From: Prevotella sp.
Lineage (GTDB): Bacteria; Bacteroidota; Bacteroidia; Bacteroidales; Bacteroidaceae
Direction of reading: 5' to 3'
Assembly (NCBI GenBank): GCA_022486815.1
Contig: JAKVJW010000023.1
Coordinates: 1 to 45,967, forward strand
Length of the DNA: 45,967 nt
The notes under the pieces are model-generated. The model was given only the letters and a program-made list of their open reading frames with translations. It did not search any database and was not told the DNA's origin. The translations under genes and the position numbers were made by a program. Positions 27,100-35,289 of this stretch are shown here, one piece after another (the first letter of the stretch is position 1; each line of letters starts with the position of its first letter).

Positions 27100-28119
27100 T
27101 TATTTCTCTGCAATACATTCCATCTCAATAAGCCATTCTGGACGGCATACTTTGGCATGAACAAGGATATGGGGAATATCAGGATAAACGTGGTTCATGA
27201 AATTCTCTGTTGTTTCAGCATCTGCATCATCTCGAAGGTAAACGATGAAATATTTAATATCTTTCATAATCGCACCTCCATCAGCCAAAAGGGTACCTAT
27301 ATTTTCCAGCAGACGTGCTGTCTGACGAGTTATATCACCAGGATACATAACTTCTCCTTTTTTGTTGATACTGGCTGTACCGGATATGAAAAATTGTTGT
27401 TTTCCATTTATGGTAACTTTTGTACCTCTTTCAAAAGCTACTCCATAGTCTTGAGTGGGATTAAGATGATCAGGAGCTTTCAAATATTGTATATTCTTTT
27501 CTTCGATATTCGGATAAGTAAGAAAATCCATTGCTACTGCAACTCTTGGAGATGAAGAATATCCACCTATTCCTGTACTGGCTATAAAATGGGTTTCCGG
27601 GGTGAGCCCTTGTTTCTGAAAGAAAGTGTTGCGGGCCTGAACTACTCCAGGATAATTTACGTCAATATCTCTTACATATATCCAAGTGCGTATCAGGTTC
27701 TTTGCCATTGTCATACCTGTTCCTTCTAAGCTCTTCAAGTATTTCTGAAACAGACAGGTGGTTTGAAAATAAGAATCTTTTCCTTCAACTTCATCATCAG
27801 TCAGCCGAAGACTCTGAAAGATAAAGGGATTGACATTAGTGGAAGTCTTGATGAGCAAAGAAATTTTTGATCTATCCAGAGGGGGCTGCTCGATGATGCT
27901 GTTGGCAGTCTTTGATATGAATTCTTTAAATAGCAATGAGTTCTTTAACTCTTTATATTGGCTGAAAGCATCGCTTAAGAAAATCTTAGTGTAACATAGA
28001 TGCCGTCCCTCAGCTTCTTCGAGATCAAGATAATTGCCAAGATGCAGGTAAAGCTCACTCATGCGTTGTAAAAAGGTTCCTCTGCATTGAGGAGAAAGGA
28101 TAATGTATCTGTTATTCAT
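27100..28119 (-). CDS. Chorismatase-like protein of the YjgF/RidA fold (FkbO/Hyg5/XanB2 type)
   Basis: A 339-residue two-lobed protein; the C-terminal lobe (about 225-339) is clearly YjgF-like (ISGTASINKKGEVMYPGDITRQTARLLENIGTLL). The catalytic Arg of RidA deaminases is replaced by Val in HAKVCRPEWLIEMECIA, while C325 and E332 have the Cys-x6-Glu spacing I recall for chorismatases; R144-x-W-x-Y, the FERG block and SGTASI also fit them. Chorismatases turn chorismate into hydroxybenzoates or a dihydroxy-cyclohexadiene, feeding pigments or polyketides. It stands alone with its own promoter. A plain Rid-family protein is the alternative. Confidence 0.65.
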   Translation of the reverse strand: MNNRYIILSPQCRGTFLQRMSELYLHLGNYLDLEEAEGRHLCYTKIFLSDAFSQYKELKNSLLFKEFISKTANSIIEQPPLDRSKISLLIKTSTNVNPFIFQSLRLTDDEVEGKDSYFQTTCLFQKYLKSLEGTGMTMAKNLIRTWIYVRDIDVNYPGVVQARNTFFQKQGLTPETHFIASTGIGGYSSSPRVAVAMDFLTYPNIEEKNIQYLKAPDHLNPTQDYGVAFERGTKVTINGKQQFFISGTASINKKGEVMYPGDITRQTARLLENIGTLLADGGAIMKDIKYFIVYLRDDADAETTENFMNHVYPDIPHILVHAKVCRPEWLIEMECIAEK

Positions 28120-28146
28120 TTCTTATGAAGTAAATTTCTACATTTA

Positions 28147-28154
28147 CAAAGATA
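28147..28154 (-). promoter_or_regulatory. -7 box of the chorismatase-like gene
   Basis: The minus strand reads TATCTTTG, a perfect -7 box, 28 bp before the start codon. The -33 element is not clear. Confidence 0.5.
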
Positions 28155-28208
28155 CAGCTTTTATACAAGAAAAGAATATTTTCGTCTAATTCAGAACTGA
28201 AAATACTT

Positions 28209-28228
28209 GGTTTTAGGGATAAAAGATT
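28209..28228. repeat. 20-bp direct repeat, copy 2
   Basis: GGTTTTAGGGATAAAAGATT, 19 of 20 identical to 27040-27059. The two copies enclose the chorismatase-like gene and its promoter, 1.17 kb apart. Confidence 0.6.
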
Positions 28229-28270
28229 GAACAGAACACGCTTTTTGGTGAGTTTGGTTATGATAAAAAT

Positions 28271-28312
28271 AAAAACAGACATTCTTGAATATCATTAAGA
28301 ATATCTGTTTTT
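28271..28312 (-). terminator. Terminator after the carbamoyltransferase gene
   Basis: AAAAACAGACATTCTT (28271-28286) pairs with AAGAATATCTGTTTTT (28297-28312) with one mismatch, about 40 bp after the stop. Both strands end in T-runs, so it can work in both directions. It closes the long arg/pro block. Confidence 0.85.
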
Positions 28313-28351
28313 ATTATAAAGAATATAACATCTGCTACATTGAATATCCCT

Positions 28352-29314
28352 TTAAAGTGATTCTAATAAATGTTTAATAACCACTTCTGCTGAAATTTCC
28401 CGGTTGGCCGCTTCTGGAATTACAAGGCTGTGGTCACTTTCTATTACATCATCGGTAACAATCAATCCACGGCGAACAGGCAGACAGTGCATGAAATAAC
28501 CATTATTAGTCCACTTCATGTGTTCTGTATCAATCGTCCAGTTTCTGTCTTGATTTAAGATTTTACCATAATCTGCTGGATTCTTGACACCTGGACAACT
28601 CCAGTTTTTTGCATAGACGAAGTCGGCTCCTTCCAAAGCTTTTTTCTGATTGTATTCAACTTTGGCATTTCCGACAAATTTCGGATCAAGTTCATAACCT
28701 TCTGGTTGAGTAATGACGAAATCCACATCAGCTGCATTCATCCATTGTGCAAATGAATTAGGAACTGCTTGGGGAAGAGCGCAGCAATGGGGAGCCCAAC
28801 TCATAACAACTTTAGGATGTTTTGTCTTTTTATGTTCTTCAATGGTAATGAGGTCAGCAAAAGCTTGAAGGGGGTGGACAGTCGCCGTCTCCATAGCGAA
28901 TACCGGGCGCCCACTGTATTTTACGAATTGATTGACAATGGTCTCCGCATAATCGTAATCTCTGTCCTTAAGTCCAGCGAAACTACGTACACCGATTAAG
29001 TCGCAGTAACAACCCATAACGGGGATAGCTTCAAGAAGATGTTCGCTTTTGTTACCATCCATGATCACGCCACGTTGGGTCTCAAGCTTCCAAGCGCCAG
29101 CATTTACATCCAGAACAATAACGTTCATTCCTAAATTCAATGCTGCTTTTTGAGTTGACAGCCGGGTACGTAGGCTGTTGTTGAAAAAGATCATTAATAA
29201 AGTCTTATTCCTGCCTAAATTTTGAAATCCAAAACGATTCTTTTTTACTTCTTCTGCTTCGGCGATAGCTTGATTGAGGTTGCCAATATTTTCTACATTA
29301 AAGAATGTTTTCAT
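28352..29314 (-). CDS. argF': N-acylornithine (probably N-succinylornithine) carbamoyltransferase
   Basis: A 320-residue aspartate/ornithine carbamoyltransferase-fold enzyme. The carbamoyl-phosphate loop is N46-SLRTR51; AGAWKLETQRGVIMDG and FMHCLPVRR match the acylornithine branch known from Bacteroides fragilis and Xanthomonas rather than normal OTCase. In B. fragilis Pro90 selects succinylornithine; here residue 90 is Ser (MDGNKSEHLLEAIPVMG), so acyl preference is open. The HPR-type motif reads PHCCALPQAVPNSF, also unusual. Start taken at MKTFFNVENIG (29314); the frame extends 13 codons further, which is not conserved. The gene follows proA after 50 bp. Confidence 0.85.
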   Translation of the reverse strand: MKTFFNVENIGNLNQAIAEAEEVKKNRFGFQNLGRNKTLLMIFFNNSLRTRLSTQKAALNLGMNVIVLDVNAGAWKLETQRGVIMDGNKSEHLLEAIPVMGCYCDLIGVRSFAGLKDRDYDYAETIVNQFVKYSGRPVFAMETATVHPLQAFADLITIEEHKKTKHPKVVMSWAPHCCALPQAVPNSFAQWMNAADVDFVITQPEGYELDPKFVGNAKVEYNQKKALEGADFVYAKNWSCPGVKNPADYGKILNQDRNWTIDTEHMKWTNNGYFMHCLPVRRGLIVTDDVIESDHSLVIPEAANREISAEVVIKHLLESL

Positions 29315-29364
29315 AATGTTATGTGATTTTTGATAGATCTGTGTTGAAAGCAATAAGTTGTTTT

Positions 29365-30612
29365 TTACGGACGTATTTGACCATGTCCGTCAATGAGCCA
29401 TTTATAAGTGGTGATTTCTTCAAGTCCCATAGGTCCTCTGGCTCCGAGCTTCTGTGTGCTGATACCTATTTCTGCCCCTAATCCGAATTGTCCTCCATCT
29501 GTAAAACTGGTTGCAGCATTTACATAGACACATGCGGCGTCAACCAAGGCTTGAAAGTGCTGAGCGGTTGTCGGATTTTCAGTGATAATACATTCACTAT
29601 GTCCGCTACCATAGGTTGAAATATGTATTAATGCTTCATCAGGAGAGGCTACGGTCTTGATTCCCATAGCATAGCCAAGCCATTCTGTACTATAAGTTTT
29701 CTGGTCAGCATGAAAGAGCAAGTCTTCAGGATATTTACTCTTCAGAGCCAGATAAGCCTTTTCATCGACAGTAAGTTTTACATGATGTTCTATAAGTGGC
29801 TGACAAAGTAACGGTAGCTCGGGAAGTCGCTTCTCATGGACAATCAGACAGTCTAAAGCATTACACACACTTGGTCTGCGGCATTTAGAATTGTTGATGA
29901 TCGCTTTACCTATATTTATATCACCAGACTCATCGAAATAGATATGGACGACGCCTGCTCCTGTTTCAATGACAGGAACTTTAGCCGTTTCACGTACAAA
30001 TTTGATGAGTTGTTTGCTTCCACGAGGGATGCAGAGATCAATGTAGCCAACTGCTGTAAGCATCTCACTGGTAGCTTCGTGTGTCGCAGGAAGAAGAGTG
30101 ACAGTGTATGGGCTGATATGAAAATGTTCCAGTACCTCGTGAATTACTTTTACTTCAGTTTTGTTAGTTTGATCAGCATCTTTCCCTCCTTTTAAAATAC
30201 AAGCATTACCACTCTTGAAACAAAGAGAAAAAACATCAAAGGTTACGTTCGGGCGTGCTTCATAGATCATCCCAATGACTCCAAAAGGTACACTGATGCG
30301 CCTAAGGTGAAGTCCATTAGGACGGATGGTTTCTTTTGAAATCCTACCTAAAGGTGAGGGTAGGTTAGATACGTGGCGCATATCAGAAGCGATGTCTTGT
30401 AGTCGTTTGTCAGTAAGCATTAGCCGGTCATACATCGGGCTCTGAGAACCCATTCGCTCCAAATCTATAAGATTGGCTGCTAAAATTTCTTTTTGATGAT
30501 CAGTAATAGCTGTAGCTACAGCATTTAGTATTTCATTACGTTGGTCATCAGACATAAGCCCAAGAGAAGTACTGACTGCCTTTACTTTTTTAAATGTATC
30601 TTCAAATTGCAT
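29365..30612 (-). CDS. proA: Glutamate-5-semialdehyde dehydrogenase (gamma-glutamyl phosphate reductase)
   Basis: A 415-residue aldehyde-dehydrogenase-fold enzyme for the second step of proline synthesis. The catalytic Cys is C250 in [32 protein letters not shown] and [29 protein letters not shown] C-terminal blocks are present. Full length. It lies 127 bp after proB, so a separate promoter is possible. Confidence 0.95.
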   Translation of the reverse strand: MQFEDTFKKVKAVSTSLGLMSDDQRNEILNAVATAITDHQKEILAANLIDLERMGSQSPMYDRLMLTDKRLQDIASDMRHVSNLPSPLGRISKETIRPNGLHLRRISVPFGVIGMIYEARPNVTFDVFSLCFKSGNACILKGGKDADQTNKTEVKVIHEVLEHFHISPYTVTLLPATHEATSEMLTAVGYIDLCIPRGSKQLIKFVRETAKVPVIETGAGVVHIYFDESGDINIGKAIINNSKCRRPSVCNALDCLIVHEKRLPELPLLCQPLIEHHVKLTVDEKAYLALKSKYPEDLLFHADQKTYSTEWLGYAMGIKTVASPDEALIHISTYGSGHSECIITENPTTAQHFQALVDAACVYVNAATSFTDGGQFGLGAEIGISTQKLGARGPMGLEEITTYKWLIDGHGQIRP

Positions 30613-30739
30613 TGTTCATCCTTTCTTGGTAATCTGTTGTTGGAATAGAGTCAGGTAAAACGAAAGATAGTATAGTAATCGGTTATCTTTTAAATAATGG
30701 ACTGTTCATGATCCCTTTTTCATAATAGAAAGAAAGAGT

Positions 30740-31813
30740 TTATTCCATATAAAGATAATCATAATGTATAAGCGGTTTGATGTCGTGGATTCCGATATTT
30801 TTACGGGCTTCAAGTGCAGAATACCCACTTCTTCCTACGGCAATGGTCTTGCCATTTTCATCTACCACATCGATAATATCACCTTCTTCGAAATCACCAT
30901 CAATGGAGGTTACACCAACAAGTAGTAGGCTTGTTGCTTTATTACCTTTGAGAGCATCAGCAGCGTTCTTATTAATGAAAGCACGACCCTTGGCAAAACT
31001 TTCACTATGAGCAATCCATTTCTTGACTGTAGTAGTTGGATTCGGATTAGGCCTGAATTCGGTGTGCATTGTCTGTTGGGGTTTGGTAACTAATTCTACA
31101 AGAATATTCGGAGTCTTTCCATTTGCCAGTATTACCTTGATACCTTCTTCAGCAACACACCTTGCAATTCGGACTTTTGTAATCATGCCGCCTCGTCCAA
31201 AGCCGCTCTTGGTGTTCTGGATATATTCACTTAAGTCATGGTCATAATTGACCATAGGAATAACACGAGTGGTTGGAGATTTTGGGTCACCATTATAGAT
31301 GCCATCTACATTTGTGAGGATGATAAGTGTCTTGGCTCCCATCATAGAAGCAATGAGGCCTGAAAGTTCATCATTATCAGTGAACATCAGTTCCGTCACG
31401 CTTACGGTATCGTTTTCGTTGGCAATAGGCATGACATCGTTTTCAAGCATTACTGTCATGCAGGAGCGCTGATTGAGGTATTCCTCTCTTGTAGAGAAGC
31501 TCTCTTTCATAGTAAGAATCTGCCCTACTGGGATATTATATTCACGGAAAAGTTCATTATATAGACTTATTAATTTAACTTGTCCTACTGCAGAATATAG
31601 CTGTCGTTGGGCAACGCTACCCAGTTTCTTGTCTATCTTTAAGTCATTCTGACCACTGGTGATAGAACCGGAAGATACGAGAATAATCTCGTATCCATTC
31701 CGTCTCAATGTTACAATTTGATCGACTATGGCCGACATCCTTGTTACATCAAGTTTTCCGTCATCTTGGGTCAGTACGTTGCTACCTACTTTGACTACGA
31801 TTCTTTTCTTCAT
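30740..31813 (-). CDS. proB: Glutamate 5-kinase with PUA domain
   Basis: A 357-residue enzyme for the first step of proline synthesis (glutamate to gamma-glutamyl phosphate). The amino-acid-kinase domain begins RIVVKVGSNVLTQDDG; LVSSGSITSG and MPIANENDTVSVTELMFTDNDELSGLIA are its active-site blocks. A PUA domain follows at about 275-350. Its start overlaps the end of the acyl-CoA synthetase gene by 32 bp, which suggests co-transcription and coupling. Confidence 0.94.
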   Translation of the reverse strand: MKKRIVVKVGSNVLTQDDGKLDVTRMSAIVDQIVTLRRNGYEIILVSSGSITSGQNDLKIDKKLGSVAQRQLYSAVGQVKLISLYNELFREYNIPVGQILTMKESFSTREEYLNQRSCMTVMLENDVMPIANENDTVSVTELMFTDNDELSGLIASMMGAKTLIILTNVDGIYNGDPKSPTTRVIPMVNYDHDLSEYIQNTKSGFGRGGMITKVRIARCVAEEGIKVILANGKTPNILVELVTKPQQTMHTEFRPNPNPTTTVKKWIAHSESFAKGRAFINKNAADALKGNKATSLLLVGVTSIDGDFEEGDIIDVVDENGKTIAVGRSGYSALEARKNIGIHDIKPLIHYDYLYME

Positions 31814-33476
31814 CTTTTATCTTTTCATTGTCTTTCTCACGGATTTCCACCCTGCGGATCTTACCGGAAATGGTCTTAGGAAGTTCATCGACAAATTCAA
31901 TTACTCGTGGATATTTGTAGGGTGCAGTTTCATGCTTGACATGATCTTGTAATTCTTTTATCAAGTCAGGACCAGCCTTGGATTTATATTCTTTAGATAA
32001 AACAACTGTGGCCTTGACGATATACCCTCGGATCTCGTCAGGTATACCGGTTACGGCACATTCTACTACCGATGGATGAGTCATCAAAGCATTTTCTACT
32101 TCAAAAGGCCCGATACGATAACCACTACTCTTGATGACATCATCAATTCGCCCTACGTACCAGTAATAGCCCTCTTCATCGCGCCAGGCCATATCTCCGG
32201 TATGATAAAATCCATCGTGCCAGACTTCCCTTGTTCTGGCCTCATCGCGATAATAACCTTTGAATAATCCTATAGGTTTGCCATTGAGGGTATTGATACA
32301 GATCTCACCACGTTCACCGTCTTCACACTCCTTACCGTCCGGGCGGAGTAAACATACGTTATATTGAGGATTGGGCTTCCCCATACTTCCTGGCTTGGGA
32401 GTAATCCATGGGAATGTTCCCAGAGTCATTGTTGTTTCAGTCTGACCAAATCCTTCATGGATATGCAATCCGGTACGTTTGAAGATTTCCTCTTCTACAG
32501 AAGGATTCATGGCTTCACCGGCTGTGGTGCAATATTCCAGGCTGCTTAAGTCATATTTTTTTATATCTTCCAGAATCATATAACGATAGATTGTTGGAGG
32601 TGCACAAAAAGAGGTAATATGGTATTTGGCCATTGCTGTCAGAATTTTCTTAGCCGTAAACCTCTCATGATCAAATACAAAGACGGCTGCTCCTGCAAAC
32701 CATTGCCCGTAGAGTTTTCCCCATACAGCTTTTCCCCATCCTGTATCAGCAACAGTCAAGTGAATACTGTTTTCATTCAAGTTGTGCCAGAACTTACCAG
32801 TCGTCAGATGTCCTAATGCATAAAGAAAGTCATGTGCTACCATTTTCGGTTCTCCGCTTGTACCACTAGTGAAGTAGATTAGCATTGTATCCTCATTGGA
32901 GTTGACATACTCTGGGCGTCTGAACTTTGGCGCTTTTTGCCATTCTTTATGCCAATCATGAAAAGGTTTAGGGACCAGAGGTCCTACTGAAATTAATGTT
33001 TTTACACTTGGACTTTCAGGCATTGCTTGCTGGATCTGATCAAGGACATACTCATCACCTACACAAACAATAGCCTTGATGCTTGCTCGTTGATTGCGAT
33101 ATTCGATATCTTTGCTGGTTAGCATGTGAGTAGCAGGGATGGCTACAGCACCGATTTTATGTAATCCTAACATGCACAGCCACCATTCATAGCGACGTTT
33201 TAATATCAACATTACTTTATCTCCCCGTCCAATGCCAAGGCTTTGGAGATAGGAAGCTGCCTGGTCTGTTTGTATTTTTAAATCTTTGTAAGTAGATCGA
33301 ATTTCTTCCCCTCTTTCGCTAGTCCAAAGTAAAGCTAGTTTATCTGGTCGTATTCTTGCCCATTCGTCCATGACGTCATAAGCAAAATTGAAGTTTTCGG
33401 GTATGGTAAATTTTAAGTGTTCTTTAAAATCCTGCTCGGAAGAAAAACTGGTCTGTTTTAAAAATCTCTCTATCAT
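31782..33476 (-). CDS. AMP-forming acyl-CoA synthetase (ACSM/acetyl-CoA synthetase-like)
   Basis: A 564-residue adenylate-forming enzyme. The ATP loop is MLIYFTSGTSGEPKMVAHD; GFGQTETTMTLG, the hinge DDVIKSSGYRIGPFEVE and the adenylation lysine region LPKTISGKIRRVEIRE are all present, so it should be active. Members activate acetate, propionate, or medium-chain and aromatic acids. The start MIERFLKQTSF was chosen; 9 more codons are open to 33503. Together with the XRE-cupin gene 64 bp upstream it forms a pair I associate with Bacteroides genomes; the link to proline genes is unexplained. Confidence 0.88.
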   Translation of the reverse strand: MIERFLKQTSFSSEQDFKEHLKFTIPENFNFAYDVMDEWARIRPDKLALLWTSERGEEIRSTYKDLKIQTDQAASYLQSLGIGRGDKVMLILKRRYEWWLCMLGLHKIGAVAIPATHMLTSKDIEYRNQRASIKAIVCVGDEYVLDQIQQAMPESPSVKTLISVGPLVPKPFHDWHKEWQKAPKFRRPEYVNSNEDTMLIYFTSGTSGEPKMVAHDFLYALGHLTTGKFWHNLNENSIHLTVADTGWGKAVWGKLYGQWFAGAAVFVFDHERFTAKKILTAMAKYHITSFCAPPTIYRYMILEDIKKYDLSSLEYCTTAGEAMNPSVEEEIFKRTGLHIHEGFGQTETTMTLGTFPWITPKPGSMGKPNPQYNVCLLRPDGKECEDGERGEICINTLNGKPIGLFKGYYRDEARTREVWHDGFYHTGDMAWRDEEGYYWYVGRIDDVIKSSGYRIGPFEVENALMTHPSVVECAVTGIPDEIRGYIVKATVVLSKEYKSKAGPDLIKELQDHVKHETAPYKYPRVIEFVDELPKTISGKIRRVEIREKDNEKIKDEEKNRSQSR

Positions 33477-33540
33477 TTTTTTTCTGTAATGATATTGCGT
33501 CATTTGATGACGTAATTTGTTCTAAATAGCTTTTTAATAA

Positions 33541-34098
33541 TTATTCAATGACAATATCAAGGAAGGTCACAGATTGATCTTTAAGTGCACGCATACAATG
33601 GGGATGACGGCCATCGTAATAGATACTGTCTCCTTCATTCAGAACCATAGCTTTATCATCAATAGTGATCTCTAGGGTGCCACTGATGACCAGATCAAAT
33701 TCCTGACCATTCGTGGTATTTTTGTTATGATTCTTATTATTTGGTAATGGGTCAACTTGAGCGATGAATGGGTCAATCTTTCTTCCTCTGAATCCCGATG
33801 CAATACTTTGATATTTGTAATCATCGCCTCGGTCGATCTCTGGTCCTTCACCTTTACGAGTGATGTAGTAGCTACTCATGTGTGGTTCCTCTCCAAAAAG
33901 TAGTACTTCGAGGTCAATGCCATATCTTTTGGAGATTTTTGATAGCCTATACACAGAAGGGTCAGCTTTTCCTTCTTCTATCTTTGAATAATGTTCCAAA
34001 CTAATTCCGCAAAGATCCGCTACTTCCTGAGCGGGGATATTGAGTACATCCCTCAATCCTTTTAAGCGTTCCCCGATTTGTTTAATAGCTTCTTCCAT
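33541..34098 (-). CDS. XRE-family regulator with C-terminal cupin domain
   Basis: A 185-residue two-domain regulator. Residues ~6-62 form the helix-turn-helix (LRDVLNIPAQEVADLCGISLEHYSKIEEGKADPS). A cupin fold covers about 110-185 (FDLVISGTLEITIDDKAMVLNEGDSIYYDGRHPHCMRAL). Such proteins sense small molecules through the cupin. Close linkage to the acyl-CoA synthetase suggests it controls that gene, possibly sensing its product; this is inference. Confidence 0.88.
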   Translation of the reverse strand: MEEAIKQIGERLKGLRDVLNIPAQEVADLCGISLEHYSKIEEGKADPSVYRLSKISKRYGIDLEVLLFGEEPHMSSYYITRKGEGPEIDRGDDYKYQSIASGFRGRKIDPFIAQVDPLPNNKNHNKNTTNGQEFDLVISGTLEITIDDKAMVLNEGDSIYYDGRHPHCMRALKDQSVTFLDIVIE

Positions 34099-34343
34099 AA
34101 TTGTTATTTTTTAAAGTTGCGTTTGCGAAATTACGAAATCTTTTCCGAAGTTTTCTTTTAATTAGTTGCTTTTTTGTCAGGAGTTAAGACAAAATGTAGA
34201 AATTTGCACAATTGGTGCGAAGTGTGTAATTATTCTATGCACAGAATGCTTTTCTCTGTGCAGTTTCTTGTGTACATTAGATTTTTCTTACTCGTTAATG
34301 AAAATATATCTAGCCTATAGAGAACTTTTCTTCACCTGTAAGG

Positions 34344-35123
34344 TCACATGCCTGCTTTAAGTCCACGTATAACGGCACTGGTAAAACCAGAATGTTCCAT
34401 TTCATTGAGTCCCTTGATCGTTACACCACCAGGAGTAGTCACTTGATCTATTGCGGCTTCAGGATGCATTCCTGTATTCTGAAGTAATTTGACAGCTCCT
34501 TCTACAGTTTGAGCTACAATTTTTGTAGCATCACTAGCTTTGAATCCAAGTTCTACACCCCCTTCTGTGCTGGCACGGATATAGCGCATCGCATAAGCAA
34601 TGCCACAACTTGCCAGTGTCGTTCCGGCAGTAAGTAGTTTTTCAGTTGTAATTAGACTTTCTCCTAATTCATCAAAGAGATCCGTAATTATCTTTGTTTG
34701 TTCTTTAGTCGCGCCTTGTGGGACAATGAAGGTCATGGAGGCTCTTTCGGCGATAGCAATATTAGGGATTACCATGAAATATGGCAGAGTGCTTCCGTTT
34801 TTATTCAGCCACTCACTAATCTGATTAGAAGAAACTCCGGCAGCAATAATGATTAGTAATTGCTTTTTGTAGTCCAGACTGTTTTTGATTTCTCTTAGGA
34901 CGGTCTCTAAAGTCTCAGGCTTGACAACAACAGAAACAATATCTGCCTTTGCAGCAATAGAATTTTCTGTAGTGACGCTGGCACCTTCTTTTGTATAATG
35001 TTCCAGTTTTGCTGGTTTGGGGTCTGCAATGGTAATATCTTCTGGTTTAAAAGTTTGGTCCTTCAATAGGCCTTCTGCAAATGCACCTCCCATAGCGCCT
35101 GCTCCAATAACTGATATTTTCAT
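34344..35123 (-). CDS. proC: Pyrroline-5-carboxylate reductase
   Basis: A 259-residue enzyme for the last step of proline synthesis. The NAD(P) loop is at the N-terminus (ISVIGAGAMGGAFAEGL), and the C-terminal signature is GAVKLLQNTGMHPEAAIDQVTTPGGVTIKGLNEME. Its stop is about 245 bp from the XRE-cupin start; a -7 box lies upstream at 35203-35210. Confidence 0.94.
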   Translation of the reverse strand: MKISVIGAGAMGGAFAEGLLKDQTFKPEDITIADPKPAKLEHYTKEGASVTTENSIAAKADIVSVVVKPETLETVLREIKNSLDYKKQLLIIIAAGVSSNQISEWLNKNGSTLPYFMVIPNIAIAERASMTFIVPQGATKEQTKIITDLFDELGESLITTEKLLTAGTTLASCGIAYAMRYIRASTEGGVELGFKASDATKIVAQTVEGAVKLLQNTGMHPEAAIDQVTTPGGVTIKGLNEMEHSGFTSAVIRGLKAGM

Positions 35124-35202
35124 ACGTTTTTTATTTCACCCATCTGTATAAAATGGGAAGTTTGACAATATTTTAACTTACTTCTTATCTATTATAAATA
35201 TA

Positions 35203-35210
35203 CAAAGATA
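35203..35210 (-). promoter_or_regulatory. -7 box of the proC promoter
   Basis: The minus strand reads TATCTTTG, a perfect -7 element, 80 bp upstream of proC. The -33 element is weak. Confidence 0.5.
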
Positions 35211-35289
35211 ATAAAAATAAAAGATTCTCCTTCTGAAACCTTATTTTATTCAGAATAATAAGAGTGTCGTAATTTCTTGTAGGCTGGAA

